From contig NZ_PEBS01000059.1 of NCBI RefSeq assembly GCF_002869965.1, positions 1 through 34,810 on the forward strand: a stretch of DNA of 34,810 bases, in the 5' to 3' direction. Position numbers and translations under genes: made by a program. The notes under the pieces were generated by a model, which was not told where the DNA came from, did not search any database, and saw only the letters and a list, made by a program, of their open reading frames with translations. Source of the DNA: Janthinobacterium sp. ROICE36. GTDB taxonomy: Bacteria > Pseudomonadota > Gammaproteobacteria > Burkholderiales > Burkholderiaceae_D. Shown in pieces: positions 14,832-23,400 of this stretch (position 1 is its first letter; the number at the start of each line of letters is the position of its first letter).

Positions 14832-16700
14832 TTGTTGAAACGAGATCACTATCCCAGCTTGGCCGTGCGCGCCAAGTTATGGCTCTTACGTGCGCTGCCG
14901 GCCTTGTTGCTGTGCGCCACGGCGGCCCATGCCGCCGGCCCCACCCTGGAGGCGGAGTTTGCCGCTGGCTTGAAGGAAGAGGGCCTGGCGGGGGCCGTCT
15001 GGAGTGAAGTCTTGCCTGATGGCACAGTCAAAGTCGGCGCGTCCGGCCAGCGCGATGCCGCCAAGCACATGCCCATGCAGGCGGACACGCGCGTGCAGGT
15101 GGGTTCCGTGGGCAAGGTGGCGCTGGCGCTGGGCGTCTTGCGCCTGATCAGTGAAGACCGGCTCACGCTCGATACGCCCTTGCAGCAGGTGTTGCCGGAA
15201 CTGGCGCTGAAAAACCCGTGGCAGGCCAGCGACCCCGTGCGCATCCGCCACCTGCTGGCGCATACGTCCGGCCTCGATAATGTGCGCTTCTGGCAGGCGT
15301 TCAGCCTACAACCCCGGCCGGAGACGCCGCTGGCCGAGGCTTTCGATGGCGGCCGCAATCTGCTGCGCGTGCGGGCCCGGCCCGGCAGCCGCTATGCGTA
15401 TTCGAACATGGGCTATGGCTTGCTGGGCATGGTGATCGAGAAGGTCACGGGCCAGCCCTACGAGCGCTACCTCGATGCGCAACTGCTGCAGCCGCTGGGC
15501 ATGGCGGACAGCACGTTTGTTTTCGTCACGCAGACGGGCGCGAAGGCGGACCCACGCCTGGCCATGGGCCACTTCGAGCATGGCGTGGCGCAGCCGGCCG
15601 TGCCCCAGTACTTGCGTCCGGCCGCGCAATTTACCACCACGGCGGCCGACATGGGCAAGCTGGCGCAATGGCTGATGGGCGACGGCAAGCTGCAGGACAA
15701 GCGCTTCATCGACCTGGCGCTGATGGGCGCCTTGTCCCAGCCGGCCGGCACGGATGCGGCGCAGGCGGGCCTGGAATCGGGCCACGGCCTGGCCCTGGCC
15801 GTGCGCGACCGCCACAATGTGGTGGGCGCCTGCCACCCCGGCACGGCCGTGGGTTTTCGCGCCATGCTGTGCCTTTATCCTGAACAGAAAAGCGCCTTCT
15901 TCGTGGCCTTCAATACGGATGCGGAGCAGGCCGATTATGAACGCTTCAACCGCCTGTTGCTGCGCGACCTGGAGCTGCCGCTGCGCGCGCCGGCCCCGCG
16001 CGGCACACCCGCGCCCACGGTGGAAAACTGGCAGGGCGTGTATGTACCGTCGCCCAGCCCCATGGCCAGCATGGCCTGGGTCGATGCCGTCTTCGGCTTT
16101 ACGCGCGTCAAATGGGATGGCGAGTCGCTATTCCTGATCCCGTTCCAGGGCGAGCCGAAGGAACTGGAACCGGTGGGCGGCTTGCTGTTCCGTGCCAGCG
16201 ATCGCAGCACCGCGTCGCACGTGCTGATGCAAGACGATGGCAAGCATATCCTCAGCGACGGCTTGCGCAGCTATGAGCGGGTGTCGATGCTGCGCATGCT
16301 GGTCTTGTGGGGCAGCCTGGCGCTGGGTATGGCTGGCATGCTGTATGTGCTGCAGGTGGGCGTCTGGCGCGCCGCGCTGCGCAGCCTTGGGCGGGCCGAC
16401 CACCTGTTCGCGCCCCTGCTGTCGTTGCTGGCGCTGCTCCTGCCCCTGCCGCTGTTCTATTTCCAGTCTTATCTGCGCCTGGGCGACGTCAGCGTCGCCA
16501 GCGTGCTGCTGGCGCTGCTCACGGGCGCGTTGCCGCTGGCCATGGCGTTCGGCCTGGCGCGCTGCTGGCGCAGCCGTGGCACGGCGACCGAGGCGGGCTC
16601 GTGGGCGAAGTGGGATTGGGTCGCCTTGCTGGCGGCGCTGCAACTGCTGCTGGTGCTGGCCTGGTGGGGGCTGCTGCCGCTGCGGCTGTGGCAACTGTAG
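14832..16700 (+). CDS. Membrane-anchored serine hydrolase (class C beta-lactamase / penicillin-binding fold)
   Basis: A 622-residue protein with a signal peptide (about residues 14-35, ending AAHAA). A periplasmic beta-lactamase-like domain (about 45-375) follows. Catalytic motifs are SVGK (SxxK) at about residue 93, YSN in SRYAYSNMGYGLLG (YxN), and HPGTAVGFRA in the KTG position. A ~100-residue linker domain comes next, then a C-terminal part with four predicted membrane segments (about 490-620). This resembles D-aminopeptidase/esterase-type serine hydrolases with an added membrane domain. The substrate is unknown. The start is TTG with AGGTGG five bases upstream; the nearby ATG at 14812 is out of frame. 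It is convergent with the MNIO cassette, four bases separating the stops. Confidence 0.8.
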   Translation: MLKRDHYPSLAVRAKLWLLRALPALLLCATAAHAAGPTLEAEFAAGLKEEGLAGAVWSEVLPDGTVKVGASGQRDAAKHMPMQADTRVQVGSVGKVALALGVLRLISEDRLTLDTPLQQVLPELALKNPWQASDPVRIRHLLAHTSGLDNVRFWQAFSLQPRPETPLAEAFDGGRNLLRVRARPGSRYAYSNMGYGLLGMVIEKVTGQPYERYLDAQLLQPLGMADSTFVFVTQTGAKADPRLAMGHFEHGVAQPAVPQYLRPAAQFTTTAADMGKLAQWLMGDGKLQDKRFIDLALMGALSQPAGTDAAQAGLESGHGLALAVRDRHNVVGACHPGTAVGFRAMLCLYPEQKSAFFVAFNTDAEQADYERFNRLLLRDLELPLRAPAPRGTPAPTVENWQGVYVPSPSPMASMAWVDAVFGFTRVKWDGESLFLIPFQGEPKELEPVGGLLFRASDRSTASHVLMQDDGKHILSDGLRSYERVSMLRMLVLWGSLALGMAGMLYVLQVGVWRAALRSLGRADHLFAPLLSLLALLLPLPLFYFQSYLRLGDVSVASVLLALLTGALPLAMAFGLARCWRSRGTATEAGSWAKWDWVALLAALQLLLVLAWWGLLPLRLWQL

Positions 16701-16704
16701 CTTG

Positions 16705-16971
16705 TCAAGCCCAGGCAGCCAGAAGCCGGCGCCACCAGCGCTGTACCGGCCTGGCCAGGCTGCCAGCTTCGGCGCGCCCGGCTCGCTTGGCACGATAGCT
16801 GGCCGCCGCCATCTGCAGGCCGATGCGGTCCATGGCCGCCATCGCGTCGGCTTCCTGCGGCGACAAGCCCTGCAGCAAGGCTTGCGCACGGGGTTCAAGC
16901 AGGAAGGCGTCACGCAGGGCGCCGTCCGTGTACAGCCTGGCCAGATAGGTTTCGAGTGCGGCGGAACTCAT
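16705..16971 (-). CDS. 88-residue helical protein, last gene of the MNIO cassette
   Basis: A small protein rich in Ala, Leu and Arg. It is predicted to be mostly helical, with LETYLARLYTDGALRDAFLL at the start, a central SPQEADAMAAMDRIGLQMAA, and a strongly basic end (RPVQRWWRRLLAAWA). I recognise no named domain. DUF692 enzymes usually work with a partner protein (the DUF2063/MbnC-like type, 200 residues or more) that binds the substrate. This short protein sits where such a partner is expected and could be a minimal version. Its ATG overlaps the TGA of the enzyme gene (ATGA), so the two are translationally coupled. The partner role is inference. Confidence 0.6.
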   Translation of the reverse strand: MSSAALETYLARLYTDGALRDAFLLEPRAQALLQGLSPQEADAMAAMDRIGLQMAAASYRAKRAGRAEAGSLARPVQRWWRRLLAAWA

Positions 16972-17822
16972 GCGCACCGCCCCGCGTGCAAGGCAGCGCG
17001 CGCCAGCTCCAGCTGGCCCAGCACATGCTCGAACGACGGGTAATTTCCGTCGCGTTCGACGATCACCGTCAAGGGCTGGGGCGCATGGCGCGCCAGCAAG
17101 GTCAACAAAGCGAAGACGGCGGGCGGCACGTCGTGCAGATGGTCGTCCAGCAAGCGCTGGCCGCCGTCTGGCGCAGCTATCCAGTGGCCGCCGCTCAAGT
17201 GCACGGCGCCGACCCTGGCCAGGGGCAGGCGCAGCAGCAGTTGCTCCGGGTCGTGGCCAAAATTGACGGCGTTCGCATACAGATTGTGCAAGTCCAGCAG
17301 CAGCGGCACGTGCGCGCCGAGGATAATCTGCGTCAGCCACGCGGCTTCGTCCAGGGTGCTGGCCGGCGGGTCGACCAGGGTGGCGATGTTTTCCATCAGC
17401 GGCGCACTGCCGACGATGCGGGTGGCCAGCGCGATATTGGCCACCGCGCCGGCGGCGCTGTGCGGCGTGCGCGGCGGCGCCGCCAGGTGGCCGATTTCGA
17501 CGCCGCCGGCGCGCACGAAACTCAGGTGCTCGGACCACGACTCCGCCTGCACCACCTTCATCAGGTGCGCCATCGCATGCAGGCGGCGCGGGTCGGCGGG
17601 AATGCTAGACGCCAGCCCCATGCCGACGCCGTGCAGGCTGACGGGCACCTGGCGCGCCAGGCTGCTCAAGGCCGCGATGCCGGCGCGCGAGGCGCGGTAA
17701 TAATCGTCGGCGATCACTTCCAGCACGTCGATCTGCGCCAGGTTGGACAGGATGCCGGCGGCCAGTTCACCGCGCCAGCCCAGGCCGACGCGGTCGCGTG
17801 TGGCCCCCGTGCTAGCTGCCAC
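16968..17822 (-). CDS. DUF692 family multinuclear non-heme iron enzyme (MNIO)
   Basis: A 284-residue TIM-barrel protein of the DUF692 family, which includes MbnB, TglH and the bufferin enzyme BufB. These use two or three iron ions to oxidise cysteines in ribosomally made peptides. Candidate metal ligands, in order: H64 (SLHGVGM), E98/H99 (WSEHLSF), E144 (LMENIATLV), D177 (LLLDLHNLYANAVNFG), H208 and H213 (AVHLSGGH), D227/H228 (DDHLHDVP) and E256 (VIVERDGNYPSF). All family blocks are present, though the usual 'ENY' near residue 40 reads DDYY. The GTG start at 17822 overlaps the upstream gene by 11 bases and gives the normal family length; a longer in-frame extension is only the shifted Gly-tail sequence. 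Substrate is unknown. Confidence 0.88.
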   Translation of the reverse strand: MAASTGATRDRVGLGWRGELAAGILSNLAQIDVLEVIADDYYRASRAGIAALSSLARQVPVSLHGVGMGLASSIPADPRRLHAMAHLMKVVQAESWSEHLSFVRAGGVEIGHLAAPPRTPHSAAGAVANIALATRIVGSAPLMENIATLVDPPASTLDEAAWLTQIILGAHVPLLLDLHNLYANAVNFGHDPEQLLLRLPLARVGAVHLSGGHWIAAPDGGQRLLDDHLHDVPPAVFALLTLLARHAPQPLTVIVERDGNYPSFEHVLGQLELARAALHAGRCA

Positions 17823-18738
17823 AGCCGCCACCACCGCCGCAACCGCCGCAGCCGCTGCCGCACGAAGAGCCGCCGCCATCGCCGCCCGAGGAGGAGCCGC
17901 CCGAGTCGCCCGTGCCGCCGGACGACGAGTCGCCGCCCGTGCTTTGTCTGGGTAGCGGGTACAGTTGGGCGACATACGCATACACCGACGGCGGCAGGGC
18001 GCCGATGCCAAAGATGGCGGCCAGCAATGCCATGTCGCCGCTGCTGCTGCCCGCCTGCAGGCGCGAGGCGCGCATGTTCAGGCGGCCAAACAGCATGCGC
18101 AGGTCGCTCAGCAGCCGCTGCGCGCTCCAGCTGATCGGCTGGGTGCGCAAGCCGCGCAGCATGAGCAGAAATACCGCCAGCAGCAGTGCCAGGAACAGCA
18201 GATTGTAGTGCTGGCGGCTGATGGCGATGACGACCTTGACGCCGGCTACCGTCAGCAGCAGGTAGTGCGCGGCCCGGGTGATGCGTTCGCGCCGGCGCAG
18301 CAGCGGCGGGCCGACCAGCAATTCCTGCTGCGTCAAGGTGTCCAGGTAGACGCGGCACGCTGGCAGCATGTCGGCCTGCGCCGCCAGTTCCTTGCTGTGG
18401 CCCTGGCGGCCCAGGTACAGCCGCAGCACGTCGCGTTCGATGTCATGGCTGGCAAAGCGCAGGCTGTCGGCGCTGGCCGTTTCCAGCAGCGGACCCTCGG
18501 CGCGCAGCAAGCCTCGGTCGACCAGCACGATGGCGGCGATTTTCACCGCTTCGAGGGCGCCGCCGCGCAAAAAGGCGATGCGGTAGGGATCATCGGCCAG
18601 CGATAGCTGGGCATGCGGATTGCGCAATTCCTGGCGGATCAGCAGCTCGCGTACGCTGTAATACACGAGCAGGCCGAAAATCAGGTAGGCCAGCAGGAAC
18701 CATGGCCCGCTCCAGTCGAACGGATTGACGCCGTTCAC
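17812..18738 (-). CDS. Membrane protein with C-terminal Gly/Ser/Cys tail (TIGR04222-like)
   Basis: A 308-residue protein. One membrane segment lies near the N-terminus (PWFLLAYLIFGLLVYYSV). A cytoplasmic domain of about 130 residues follows (LRGGALEAVKIAAIVLVDRG, then LYLGRQGHSKELAAQADM), then a hydrophobic hairpin (VAGVKVVIAI and LLFLALLLAVFLLMLRGL). After AYVAQLYPLPRQ comes a low-complexity tail of about 43 residues made almost only of Gly, Ser and Asp, ending with four Cys (about 293, 297, 300, 306) in CGSGCGGCGGGGGCGS. This layout matches what I remember of the TIGR04222 family. The GTG start overlaps the stop of the preceding gene (GTGA). Next to a DUF692 enzyme, the tail is an obvious candidate for its substrate. 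Confidence 0.78.
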   Translation of the reverse strand: MNGVNPFDWSGPWFLLAYLIFGLLVYYSVRELLIRQELRNPHAQLSLADDPYRIAFLRGGALEAVKIAAIVLVDRGLLRAEGPLLETASADSLRFASHDIERDVLRLYLGRQGHSKELAAQADMLPACRVYLDTLTQQELLVGPPLLRRRERITRAAHYLLLTVAGVKVVIAISRQHYNLLFLALLLAVFLLMLRGLRTQPISWSAQRLLSDLRMLFGRLNMRASRLQAGSSSGDMALLAAIFGIGALPPSVYAYVAQLYPLPRQSTGGDSSSGGTGDSGGSSSGGDGGGSSCGSGCGGCGGGGGCGS

Positions 18739-19463
18739 TGCATGTGCTCCGCGAGCTCGCGCAAGCGTTCGGTAATGGCCATCAGGCCAGTAAAGGCGGG
18801 CAGGGCCTGCCCCGGCGCCAGACACGCCGTCTCGCGCGCCGTCGACATGGCTTGCAAGGCCGCGTGCAGGGCCGGGTCGCCCAGCTGGTCGACAAACGCT
18901 TCCAGCGCCTGCTTGCCGGACAGCGCAGACTTGCCCTCCAGCTGCGCCAGCGAAGCGGCGGCCGAGCGCAGCGGACCGGCCGCGTCGGCGATGGCGCCAG
19001 CCAGCTGTTCTTCGTTCAGGCTGAGGAGCAGATACCGTTCGCGCATGCGTACCTGCTGGTTCAGCAGCACTTGCCGCAGACGTCGCAGCACGGCGTCGCG
19101 GCTGGTGTGCAGGCTGGCGAAAGGATCAACGCCCAGCAGCACTCGATGGCGCGCAATGATATCGGCAAACTTGACGGCGAAGGCGTCCGCGGCCTGCGGC
19201 AACTCGCTGTCGAGCAGGAACATCACCTGCAAATCGATGGCGGCGTGCGCCATGCGCAAGGGCCCGCGCAGCGCATCGGCCGCTTGCGGCGTAAAGCGCT
19301 TGAGCAGCAACAGCAGGTTGACGTCGGACGTGGCGCGTACCTGCCCATCGGCGGCCGAGCCAAACAGCACGGCGGCGGCAAGGTCGTCACCAAAGGCCGT
19401 TTGCGCGGCTGTGACAAACAAGTCCAGGTGGCGTTGTATCTCTTCTGGTAGTGATGGTGGCAT
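18735..19463 (-). CDS. Nucleotidyltransferase-fold protein, first gene of the MNIO cassette
   Basis: A 242-residue protein. The first ~100 residues carry a minimal nucleotidyltransferase signature, LFGSAADGQVRATSDVNLLL, where the usual GSxxxG...SDxD has Asn instead of the second Asp. The remainder is helical (RRLRQVLLNQQVRMRERY, then AGAIADAAGPLRSAAASLAQ), like HEPN/substrate-binding helices. It may bind nucleotide without full catalysis. The ATG giving MPPSLPEEI was chosen; TTG and GTG codons 8 and 5 codons earlier are open but the ATG best fits a compact start. Its last codons overlap the start of the membrane-protein gene (GTGA), placing it in one transcript with the MNIO genes. Confidence 0.7.
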   Translation of the reverse strand: MPPSLPEEIQRHLDLFVTAAQTAFGDDLAAAVLFGSAADGQVRATSDVNLLLLLKRFTPQAADALRGPLRMAHAAIDLQVMFLLDSELPQAADAFAVKFADIIARHRVLLGVDPFASLHTSRDAVLRRLRQVLLNQQVRMRERYLLLSLNEEQLAGAIADAAGPLRSAAASLAQLEGKSALSGKQALEAFVDQLGDPALHAALQAMSTARETACLAPGQALPAFTGLMAITERLRELAEHMQ

Positions 19464-19554
19464 GCGGTGTTCTTTCACGAGGGGCAAGCTTGGTATTTAC
19501 AAGTTTGCAATATAGCAAAAATTTGCCACCGTGCGCGCGCCGCCAGACGCCAAG

Positions 19555-20421
19555 TCAGGTCAATACGTTCAGCAAGCCATCGAGGCCCACAAAGTTCAGC
19601 GCCACGTCGGCCTGCGAACGCACCACGGGCTTGGCGCGGAAGGCGACGGACAGGCCGGCGATGCCCATCATTTTCAAGTCGTTGGCGCCGTCGCCCATGA
19701 CGATGGCCTGCGCTGGCGTAATGCCCATCTGCGCGCAGACGCGCTCCACCGTGCGCTGCTTTTCCTCGGCGTCGACGATGCCGCCCAACACCCGGCCCGT
19801 CAGCTTGCCATCGACGATTTCCAGTTCGTTGGCGTGCGTGTAGTCGAGGCCCAGGCGTTGCTTCAGGCGCTCGGTGAAGAAGGTAAAGCCGCCCGAGACC
19901 AGCAGGGTTTTCAGGCCGGCCTTTTGCACGGCCGCCAGCATGGTTTCGGCGCCCGGCGACAGTTTCAGGCGCTCGTCGTAGACGCGCTGCAGGGCCGATG
20001 CATCGAGGCCTTCGAGCAGGGCCACGCGCTGTTTCAGGCTGGCGGCAAAATCGAGTTCGCCGCGCATGGCCGCTTCCGTGATGGCCGCCACTTGCGGTTT
20101 GAGGCCCTGCATGTCGGCGATTTCATCGATGCACTCGATGGTGATCAGGGTTGAATCCATGTCCATCGCCACGAGCTTGAATTCATTCAGTTCGCGCTGG
20201 CCCATCATGTAGGTGGCGTCCAGCTGCGCCGCCTGGGCCGCCACTTCGATGGTGGGGCGCAGCGCGGGCGAATAGGCGATCTGTTCGCAGCGCACGGCGT
20301 TCGGGCCCAGGCGCGTGATGGACGTGGGCGCGGCCAGGGCGGCGATGCGATCGAGGCGGGCGCTGTCGCCGTCCAGGCCCTGCAGGATCAGGTTCATGGT
20401 GATGGAAGTCGTGTTGGTCAT
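19555..20421 (-). CDS. serB: Phosphoserine phosphatase SerB
   Basis: Catalyses the last step of serine synthesis, phosphoserine to serine. A short N-terminal ACT-like region (about 1-80) precedes a HAD phosphatase domain: AMDMDSTLI (nucleophile D87 and acid D89), LLVSGGFTFF (motif II Ser), and VMGDGANDLKMM (motif IV Asp). Length (288 residues) is normal. The ATG at 20421 has AGGATAG six to seven bases upstream, so the upstream ATG at 20436 is less likely. It follows mfd by 31 bp on the same strand and is probably co-transcribed with it. Confidence 0.95.
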   Translation of the reverse strand: MTNTTSITMNLILQGLDGDSARLDRIAALAAPTSITRLGPNAVRCEQIAYSPALRPTIEVAAQAAQLDATYMMGQRELNEFKLVAMDMDSTLITIECIDEIADMQGLKPQVAAITEAAMRGELDFAASLKQRVALLEGLDASALQRVYDERLKLSPGAETMLAAVQKAGLKTLLVSGGFTFFTERLKQRLGLDYTHANELEIVDGKLTGRVLGGIVDAEEKQRTVERVCAQMGITPAQAIVMGDGANDLKMMGIAGLSVAFRAKPVVRSQADVALNFVGLDGLLNVLT

Positions 20422-20452
20422 GGGGCTATCCTGCATAAATGGTCGAAATGGT

Positions 20453-23400
20453 CTACACCGTCAATTGCTTGATGGTGGTTTTGATCTGCGTCACGCGCGC
20501 GGCCAGGTCGGGCATGGCGGCCGTGATTTTCAGTTTGTCCTGGCCATGCAGCTTGATATGGCGGTTCTTCTGGATCAGGTCGATGATGCGCATCGGATCG
20601 ATGGGCGGCTTGGCCATGAATTGCAGGGTGGCCGCCTCGCCATGCACGTCGATCTTGACGATGCCCACGGTTTTCGCCGCGATGCGCAGGCGATGCGTCT
20701 CGATCAGCGCTTTCACGGGGTCGGGCAGCTTGCCGAAGCGGTCGATCAGCTCTTCCTGGATATCGTCGATTTTCTCTTGCGTGGCGCAGTTGGCCAGGCG
20801 CTTGTAGATTGACAGGCGCTCGTGTACGTCGCCGCAAAAATCGGAAGGCAGCAGGGCCGGCACGTGCAGGTTGATTTCCGTCGTCGAGGCCAGCGGCGCG
20901 GCCAGGTCCGGCTCCTTGCCGGCCTTCAGCGAGCGCACGGCTTCGTGCAGCATGTCCGAATACAGCTGGAAGCCGATTTCCGTCATCTCGCCCGACTGGC
21001 TCTCGCCCAGCACCTCGCCGGCGCCGCGGATTTCCAGGTCGTGCATGGCCAGGTAAAAGCCGCTGCCCAGTTCTTCCATCTGCTGGATGGCGTCCAGGCG
21101 GCGCTGCGCCAGTTTGGTAAGCCCCTGCACGTCGTGCACCAGCAGGTAGGCGTAGGCCTGGTGATGCGAGCGTCCCACGCGGCCACGCAGTTGGTGCAAC
21201 TGCGCCAGGCCGAACTTGTCGGCGCGGTGCATGATGATGGTGTTCGCCGTCGGCACGTCGATACCCGTTTCAATGATCGTCGTGCACAGCAAAATGTTGA
21301 AACGCTGGGCGACGAAGTCGCGCATGACCTTTTCCAGGTCGCGCTCGTGCATCTGGCCGTGCGCCACGGCGATGCGCGCCTCGGGCAGCAGTTCTGTCAG
21401 CATGGCCAGGCGGTTCTGGATGGTTTCCACCTCGTTGTGCAGGAAGTAGATCTGGCCACCGCGTTTGAGTTCGCGCAGACACGCTTCGCGGATGATGGCT
21501 TCGCCTTCGCTGCGGACAAAAGTCTTGATGGCCAGGCGCTTTTGCGGCGCCGTGGCGATGATGGAAAAGTCGCGCAAGCCTTCCAGCGCCATGCCCAGGG
21601 TGCGCGGGATCGGCGTGGCCGTCAGGGTCAGCACGTCCACTTCCGCGCGCAAGGCTTTCAAGGCTTCCTTCTGGCGCACGCCGAACCTGTGTTCCTCGTC
21701 GATGATGACCAGGCCCAAACGGGTAAACTTCACGTCGTCGGACAGCAGCTTGTGCGTGCCGATGACGATGTCGATGGTGCCGTCGGCCATGCCCTTGAAC
21801 GCCTGCGTGATTTCCTTGCCAGTGCGGAAACGCGACAGTTCGGCGATGCGCACGGGCCAGTCGGCGAAGCGGTCGGCGAAGGTTTGCGCATGCTGCTCCG
21901 CCAGCAGGGTGGTGGGCGCCAGGATCGCCACCTGCTTGCCGCCCATGACGGCGATGAAGGCGGCGCGCAGCGCCACTTCCGTCTTGCCAAAGCCGACGTC
22001 GCCGCATACCAGGCGATCCATCGGTTTGCCCGAGGTCATGTCCTTGATGACGTTGCGGATGGCCTCGGCCTGGTCCGGCGTTTCGTCGAAGCCGAAGCTG
22101 TCGGCGAAGCGCTGGTAGTCGTGCGCCGAGAATTCGAAGGAATGGCCCTGGCGCAGCGCGCGGCGGGCGTACAGGTTGAGCAGCTCGGCGGCCGTGTCGC
22201 GCACCTGTTCGGCCGCGCGTTTCTTCGCCTTTTCCCACTGGCCCGAGCCGAGCGAGTGCAGCGGCGCGTCTTCCGGCGAGGCGCCCGAGTAACGGGAGAT
22301 CACATGCAGCTGCGACACCGGCACGTACAGCTTGGTGTCCTTGGCGTATTCCAGGTGTAAAAATTCCGTCTCGCCTTCGCCCAGGTCCATGCTGGTCAGG
22401 CCCATGTAGCGCCCGATGCCGTGGTTGATGTGCACCACAGGGTCGCCGATTTTGAGCTCCGACAGGTCGCGCACCATCGATTCGACCTGCGTCACGCCTT
22501 CCTGTTTTTTTGTGCCGACCCGGCGGCCGGAACCGGCATACAGCTCCGTCTCGGTGATGAAGGCCAGATTGCCTTCTGGCGTAAATAGTTCGAAACCCGC
22601 GTGCAGCGGCGCGACGCCCAGCATCAGCTTGGCGCTTGATTGCAGGAAGCCATCGCAGCCTTCCACCGGCGTCAGGTGCAAATCGTATTCGGTGAAGTAC
22701 TGCTGCAAGGTTTCGCGGCGGCCGTTCGATTCGGCGCAGATCATCACGCGGCGGCCTGCTTGCAGCAGATAGCTGCGCAGCTTGGCCAGCGGATCGTCGG
22801 CGCGGCGGTTGACGGCGATGTTCGGCACGGGCGCCGACAGTTCGGACGCCAGCGCATCGTTCGATTTCGCAATCGCCAGGCGCGGGTAGGGCTTGGCCAG
22901 GCCGAAGAACTGCTCGTCGGACAGGAACAGCGATTCGGGTGGCAAAATCGGCCGCTCGCGGTCCGCCTTCAAGAAGCGGTAGCGCGACTGGGTATCGGTC
23001 CAGAAGCGCCCGATGGCAGCGTCGATTTCGCCCACCAGGGCCAGCGAGGCGTCGGGCGGCAGGTAGTCGAACAGGGTGGCCGTCTGCTCGAAGAACAGGG
23101 GCAGATAGTATTCGATACCGGCCGAGGCGATGCCGCTGCTGATGTCCTTGTAGACGACCGAGCGCGATGGGTCGCCCTCGAACTGTTCGCGCCAGCGGTT
23201 GCGGAAGGTGGTGCGGGCCGCTTCGTCCATGGGGAATTCGCGCCCCGGCAGCAGCCGCACTTCATGCACGGGGTACAGCGAACGCTGGGTGTCGGCGTCA
23301 AACGTGCGGATGGTCTCGATGGTGTCGCCGAACAGGTCCAGCCGGTAGGGCAGGCTTGACCCCATGGGGAACAGGTCGAGCAGGCCGCCGCGCACCGAGT

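Noticed and set aside
16972..17538. Longer N-terminal version of the 88-residue protein
   Set aside because: The extra residues are an out-of-frame reading of the DUF692 gene; the ATG at 16971 has the typical ATGA overlap.
17812..17960. GCC-rich run as a microsatellite controlling tail length
   Set aside because: The triplets are imperfect and interrupted, so slippage is not obviously expected.
17823..18011. Longer form of the DUF692 protein with an Ala-rich N-terminal extension
   Set aside because: The extension is the Gly/Ser/Cys tail of the upstream gene read in another frame; family length and motifs begin after the GTG at 17822.
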